Both the position numbers and the translations under genes were made by a program. A DNA stretch of 64,000 nucleotides from Flavonifractor sp. An306 (GTDB taxonomy: Bacteria > Bacillota > Clostridia > Oscillospirales > Oscillospiraceae). The notes below the pieces were generated by a model. It worked only from the letters and a program-made list of their open reading frames with translations. It did not search any database and was not told the DNA's origin. Positions 61,575-64,000 of the stretch are shown in pieces. Position 1 is the stretch's first letter. Every line of letters starts with the position of its first letter. The DNA is taken from the NCBI RefSeq assembly GCF_002159455.1, contig NZ_NFIQ01000007.1:1-64000 (forward strand). Direction: 5' to 3'.

Positions 61575-62804
61575 ATGCCAAAAGTTAGAAAAGACAACAA
61601 AGGCCGCAACCTGCGGCCAGGAGAAACACAACGCTCAGACGGCAGCTATATGTTTGTCTATAAGCTGGGTAAGAAGAAAAAGTACATTTATGATTTTGAC
61701 CTTGCCAGCCTGCGGGCCAAAGAAAAAGTGCTCAACCGTGACAGCGAAGACGGTATTCGCACCCAGGAGGCTATGAAAATCACCCTAAATGATATGTTCA
61801 AAGTCCTCATGGATACGAAGATCCAGTTAAAGGCTTCTACACGGGCGAATTACGAATATCTTTGGAGCAACTATGTGAAGGATGAGCCGTTTGCCAACAT
61901 TCCCCTGCCCAACATCCGAAAGAGCGACATCCTGACATTTTACACGAAGCTTTTGAAAAAAGGCTTTGCGGTCAATTCCTTGGAAAGCATCAATAACCTG
62001 ATTCACCCCACGCTTGAATTGGCGGTCGATGATGACTACATCCGAAAAAATCCAAGCAAAGGCGTCTACCGCTCTCTCAAAACAGAGGGAGCCGGGGCGC
62101 CCCCGAAGAAAAGAATCGCGCTGACCATGACACAGCAGAAGAACTTCCTTCGGTTCATTTCCAAGTCACCGATGTATAGCCACTGGCTGCCTGTCATGGT
62201 CGTACTGCTCGGTACGGGAATGCGTGTTGCGGAATGTACCGGCTTAACTAAAAATGATGTGGACCTGGAGAACAATACCATCTCTGTCAATCACAACTTG
62301 ATCTATCGCGTGATTGATGGGAAAGCAGGTTTTCATATCACCACCCCTAAAACAGCCAGCGGCACCCGCACCATCCCTATCCTGTATCCGCAGGTTGCTG
62401 AACAGCTCCGCACATTGATTGAAGTCATGGACACACTCTATCCGGAAGACCTTGTGATGAATGGGTATCACGGTTTCCTTTTTAGGAATCGGGAAGGTTA
62501 CTTTCTCAGTGCCCATAATATCAATCGGGCCATCCAGCGTATCTCCATCGCCTACAACGCCGAAGAAATGGATCAGGCTGAACTGGAAGATCGTGAGCCG
62601 GAACTGCTGCCGCATTTTAGCGTACATAACTTGAGACACACATTCTGCACGCGGCTCTGTGAAAGCACCAACGACATCAAGTTTATCCAGCAAGTGATGG
62701 GCCACGCTGATTTTTCCACAACTATGGATATTTACACGCATATTACGCAAGAAAACATGAGGGAAAAAGCAGAGGCAATCAAGGGTAATTTGGTGCTAAT
62801 GTGA
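61575..62804 (+). CDS. Tyrosine-type site-specific integrase
   Basis: 409 residues. N-terminal arm-binding part (residues 1-60), SAM-like core-binding domain (about 70-165) and catalytic domain with R217 (TGMRVAEC), H351 and R354 (HNLRHTF), H377 and Y387 (HADFSTTMDIYTH), all catalytic residues present. Tn916-type Int. It integrates at the 3' end of lysS, as the flanking duplications show. A terminator and then the att site follow. Confidence 0.9.
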   Translation: MPKVRKDNKGRNLRPGETQRSDGSYMFVYKLGKKKKYIYDFDLASLRAKEKVLNRDSEDGIRTQEAMKITLNDMFKVLMDTKIQLKASTRANYEYLWSNYVKDEPFANIPLPNIRKSDILTFYTKLLKKGFAVNSLESINNLIHPTLELAVDDDYIRKNPSKGVYRSLKTEGAGAPPKKRIALTMTQQKNFLRFISKSPMYSHWLPVMVVLLGTGMRVAECTGLTKNDVDLENNTISVNHNLIYRVIDGKAGFHITTPKTASGTRTIPILYPQVAEQLRTLIEVMDTLYPEDLVMNGYHGFLFRNREGYFLSAHNINRAIQRISIAYNAEEMDQAELEDREPELLPHFSVHNLRHTFCTRLCESTNDIKFIQQVMGHADFSTTMDIYTHITQENMREKAEAIKGNLVLM

Positions 62805-62815
62805 AAATTGCAAAA

Positions 62816-62856
62816 AAGGGCAAATCCGCATAAAAAACACGGATTTGCCCTTCATT
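62816..62856 (+). terminator. Terminator of the integrase gene
   Basis: AAGGGCAAATCCG and its complement (13 pairs), followed by TCATTTT on the plus strand. Confidence 0.75.
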
Positions 62857-62869
62857 TTGGCCCGTCTGA

Positions 62870-62909
62870 TGCCGTCTGATTTCAAGCAAAAGTTGTAGAA
62901 AAGTTGTAG
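62870..62909 (+). repeat. Integrase arm-type direct repeat, right copy
   Basis: Two AAAAGTTGTA units (62888-62897, 62899-62908) with the same 11-base spacing and the same TGCCGTCTG flank as the left copy at 47234-47273. Confidence 0.65.
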
Positions 62910-62974
62910 TTGTAAGCCCTTTTTTCTACATCTTGTGCCGTCCGGTTTCGTCAGACACTATATATTGTGGAATT

Positions 62975-64000
<1,026 letters not shown>

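Overview
The window looks like the chromosome of a GC-rich gut Clostridia bacterium, most likely an Oscillospiraceae/Flavonifractor-type genome. This is inferred from protein style and gene order; no rRNA or tRNA gene is present to place it. An ordinary housekeeping block (about 35.9-47.1 kb, plus the lysS fragment at the right edge) is flanked by two mobile regions. Host genes, all on the minus strand except one small ORF: lysS // ktrB-ktrA-trmH-dprA-topA-flavoprotein-trmFO, then a small divergent pair with its own operator, then plsX-acpP-rnc.

Left mobile region (1 to about 35.8 kb). An integrative element backbone (parA, parB, small genes, a broken replication-initiator gene) carries a metal or siderophore transport island: a TetR/Cys-rich-KTR pair, two half-size ABC transporters and an orphan OppB-type permease; then a winged-helix regulator, a DtxR-type regulator, a second ABC pair, an AraC regulator, and a three-gene ECF transporter. 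The two operons share the palindrome AGTTAG-N6-CTAACCAA just upstream of the first gene. An IS21-type element with a frameshifted istA closes the region near rnc.

Nested element (10.66-25.67 kb). A 15.0-kb serine-recombinase element sits inside the Walker B codons of one ABC gene and splits it into a 5' part at 25.65-27.16 kb and a 3' part at 10.42-10.67 kb. Its 14-bp direct repeats reconstruct an almost perfectly palindromic attP. It is a composite: a conjugative-transposon fragment (initiator, DUF5348, IS110 insertion, PcfB, VirD4 cut by a group II intron and then by a deletion) and a mobilizable unit (relaxase, MobC, candidate oriT, a Vat/CatB-like acetyltransferase behind an attenuator-like leader). 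There are two sigma/HTH modules with similar leaders.

Right mobile region (about 47.1-63.0 kb). A tyrosine-integrase element has entered the 3' end of lysS. The codons for FPTMKPLD and the stop are duplicated at both ends, and the lysS terminator is now about 16 kb from the gene. It carries part of a type IV secretion cluster (pilin, TrbL-like, C39 peptidase, PrgI-like), an apparent PrgI-to-S1 fusion where the rest was lost, an RloA/RloB (AbiL-like) defence pair, a YqaJ-RecD2 recombination module behind a leader with tandem terminators, an excisionase and the integrase.

The most interesting unexplained items are RNA- or operator-scale: the shared metal-operon palindrome, the acetyltransferase attenuator, the YqaJ leader with a three-way-junction terminator, the structured gene-free stretch before the serine recombinase, and the repeated sigma-factor leaders.
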